The notes under the pieces are model-generated. The model was not told the origin of the DNA. It searched no databases and saw nothing but the letters and a program-made list of their open reading frames with translations. From positions 1 through 7,716 of the forward strand of contig CAIOXF010000229.1 in assembly GCA_903862155.1 (NCBI GenBank): a DNA stretch of 7,716 nt. Direction: 5' to 3'. The translations under genes and the position numbers were made by a program. Shown here in pieces: positions 6,545-7,716 of this stretch. Each line of letters starts with the position of its first letter. Position 1 is the first letter of the stretch. The stretch comes from an uncultured cyanobacterium. Its GTDB lineage: Bacteria; Cyanobacteriota; Cyanobacteriia; PCC-6307; Cyanobiaceae.

Positions 6545-7593
6545 ACCAGCCCGGCTCAAACCCGCTCGGGCTGCGGGCGGCCCTGGTGATCGGCCTTACC
6601 GCCGCACTCACCAAGGCCCTGGCCGACACCCTGGGGATTGGCAGCGAGCCGGTGGCCTACGGCGTGGTGGTGTCGGTGCTGGTGGTGCGCCCCGATTTCC
6701 AGCGCTGGCCCGCGGCCCTCTATCCGGTGCTGGTGGTGCTGATCGGCCTGGGCATGGCCATCGGCCTGGCGGTGGATATGGGCTTCCAAGGAGCCCCCAG
6801 CAACTTCACCTTTGCGGTGGTGGCCCTACTGATGCAGCTGCTTGGACTGGTGCTGCCGGGAAAACTCAAAATGCTCACGGGCGCCTTGGCGGTGGCCGGA
6901 GTACTGCCGCTGCTGAGCGCCGGTTCCACCCCGGGCACCTGGGGAAAGGAGGTGTTAGCGATCGCCCTCGGCCTGGCGATGGGCACGATGGTGCAGCGGC
7001 CGTTCACGCCCGCCGAGCTCCCACCGGCCAAGGAGCTGCCAGAACCGCCGCCTGATCCACCCCTGGGGATACGGATCAGGGCGGGTCTCCAATCACCGTT
7101 TTTCTGGCAGCGCACCCTGCTGGCCATGCTCGCCCTGCCGATCGGGGAAGGGTTGGGGGCCCTGGCCCCCAAATACCTCTATTTCGGCGTGGTGCTGCTG
7201 TTCAACGACAGCCTCGGCGCCACCCTGGCCCGGGTGATCGACCGGATGGTGGGCGTGAGCCTGGGGGTGTTGATGCCCCTGCTGGTGTTCAACACCGTGG
7301 GCAGCGGCCCGGTCGAGATCGGCCTGGTGATGGGGGGCACCGCCGCCCTGGTGACAGCCCTGGGGCTCGACACATACCTGCGCACGGCCCTGATCTCCAG
7401 CGGTGTGGCCTTCGTGGGCTACGGACCGCTGGTGGCCTGGTACATCCCCAACCGCTGGCTCGACTATTTGATGGGCTGCGTGCTGGCGGCGAGCGCAGCC
7501 CTGGTGGCCGATGCGCTCAAGCGGCGGGCTGCCAATCGTCTGCCGGCTCCGGCTTGTCCGTCTCCGCCAGGGAGGGATAGGTGGCGCGGGTGA
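6541..7593 (+). CDS. FUSC-family inner-membrane permease (aromatic acid exporter-like)
   Basis: A 350-residue polytopic membrane protein made of two similar hydrophobic halves (about 11-153 and 185-326) separated by a proline-rich linker (156-175, TPAELPPAKELPEPPPDPP). Corresponding motifs are EPVAYGVVVSVLVVRPDFQRW (36-56) in the first half and APKYLYFGVVLLFNDSLGAT (209-228) followed by ARVIDRMVGVSLGVLMPLL (230-248) in the second. This is the pattern of FUSC/ArAE permeases such as AaeB, which export aromatic acids or related compounds, probably driven by the proton gradient. AaeB is about 655 residues with a large cytoplasmic domain between halves; this protein is compact and lacks it. The start is TTG at 6541: an in-frame stop lies at 6454-6456, no ATG, GTG or TTG occurs between, and the next start (GTG, codon 16) would cut into the first helix. 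Translation probably depends on the upstream gene through the TTGA overlap. Substrate is unknown. The last 77 bases overlap a convergent gene. Confidence 0.8.
   Translation: MNQPGSNPLGLRAALVIGLTAALTKALADTLGIGSEPVAYGVVVSVLVVRPDFQRWPAALYPVLVVLIGLGMAIGLAVDMGFQGAPSNFTFAVVALLMQLLGLVLPGKLKMLTGALAVAGVLPLLSAGSTPGTWGKEVLAIALGLAMGTMVQRPFTPAELPPAKELPEPPPDPPLGIRIRAGLQSPFFWQRTLLAMLALPIGEGLGALAPKYLYFGVVLLFNDSLGATLARVIDRMVGVSLGVLMPLLVFNTVGSGPVEIGLVMGGTAALVTALGLDTYLRTALISSGVAFVGYGPLVAWYIPNRWLDYLMGCVLAASAALVADALKRRAANRLPAPACPSPPGRDRWRG
6958..6965. repeat. HIP1 palindrome GCGATCGC
   Basis: A third exact copy, inside the FUSC permease gene. Three copies in 7.7 kb compare with about 0.3 expected by a rough independent-base estimate at 64% GC. 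Confidence 0.6.
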
Positions 7594-7716
7594 GGGCCGC
7601 CAGTTCGGTGCGGGCCTTGGCGCGGAACTCGGCAGCAGCAGCGGCTGGTAGCACGGGGTAGGTGGTGTCTGCTGTTTCGCGCAGGGGCTTCCAGCCCTTG
7701 TTGCCCTGCTCCTGGA
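7517..7716 (-). CDS. Unrecognised protein, C-terminal part (cut by window edge)
   Basis: An open frame enters from the right edge and stops at TGA (7517-7519), giving the last 65 residues of a protein. It begins near QEQGNKGWKPLRETADTTYP, continues with an alanine-rich helix-like stretch (AAAAAEFRAKARTELAALTR, residues 24-43 of the visible part) and ends acidic and polar (SLAETDKPEPADDWQPAA). It has no membrane helix and no motif that I recognise. It is accepted as a gene because the frame is open, its composition looks like a soluble protein tail, and the 123 bases beyond the permease stop hold no other gene. It converges with the FUSC gene and overlaps its 3' end by 77 bases. Confidence 0.55.
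   Translation of the reverse strand, partial: QEQGNKGWKPLRETADTTYPVLPAAAAAEFRAKARTELAALTRATYPSLAETDKPEPADDWQPAA

Noticed and set aside
5973..6629. Minus-strand frames of 178-218 codons antisense to the adaptor gene
   Set aside because: They have low-complexity Arg/Gly/Ala/Pro composition and lie opposite a protein with clear adaptor motifs.
5247..7593. A peptide precursor (NHLP leader or double-glycine type) expected beside an NHLM-type adaptor
   Set aside because: The only short ORF that fits is the two-helix membrane protein, which has no leader-like region or GG/GA cleavage site; a substrate gene could lie outside the window.
1..7716. CRISPR array, insertion sequence ends, tRNA or rRNA genes
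   Set aside because: No regularly spaced repeats, transposase motifs, terminal inverted repeats or tRNA-like cloverleaf sequences were seen; the window is almost entirely protein-coding.

Overview
The window is a gene-dense, GC-rich (clearly above 60% by eye) bacterial segment. It most likely comes from a cyanobacterium of the Synechococcus/Cyanobium type. The evidence for this is the overall character of the proteins (class III-like PPK2, NHLM-type HlyD adaptor, MarC), several weak or absent Shine-Dalgarno sites, and three copies of the cyanobacterial palindrome GCGATCGC (HIP1), where chance would give well under one at this base composition. The taxon is an inference, because no rRNA or photosynthesis gene is present to fix it.

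Layout. The minus strand carries a left-pointing run: a TolC-like outer-membrane efflux protein (3704-5206), a P3A-type plasma-membrane H+-ATPase (1189-3654), a class III-like polyphosphate kinase 2 (251-1180) and the 5' part of a MarC-family membrane protein (1-228, cut by the window edge). Gaps are 49, 8 and 22 bases, so these could be one operon; the last three are very likely co-transcribed. A 40-base divergent gap (5207-5246) separates this run from a right-pointing trio: an HlyD/NHLM-type periplasmic adaptor (5247-6392), a 51-residue two-helix membrane protein (6389-6544) and a compact FUSC-family inner-membrane permease (6541-7593). Each trio junction is a 4-base overlap (ATGA, then TTGA), which indicates translational coupling. 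At the right edge the 3' end of an unrecognised minus-strand gene (7517-7716) converges on, and overlaps, the permease gene by 77 bases. There is no gene-free stretch over 300 bases, and no tRNA, rRNA, CRISPR array or mobile element was seen.

How the genes may work together. Adaptor, small protein, FUSC permease and TolC-like channel together have the parts of a tripartite efflux pump resembling AaeXAB plus TolC, but the adaptor belongs to the type normally paired with NHLM peptide-exporting ABC transporters. That pairing is the most unusual feature of the window. The other arm couples an ATP-consuming proton pump with an enzyme that remakes ATP/ADP from polyphosphate. A plausible but untested idea is that stored polyphosphate sustains the proton pump, and so the proton-motive force that FUSC-type exporters are thought to use, when photosynthetic or respiratory energy is short.
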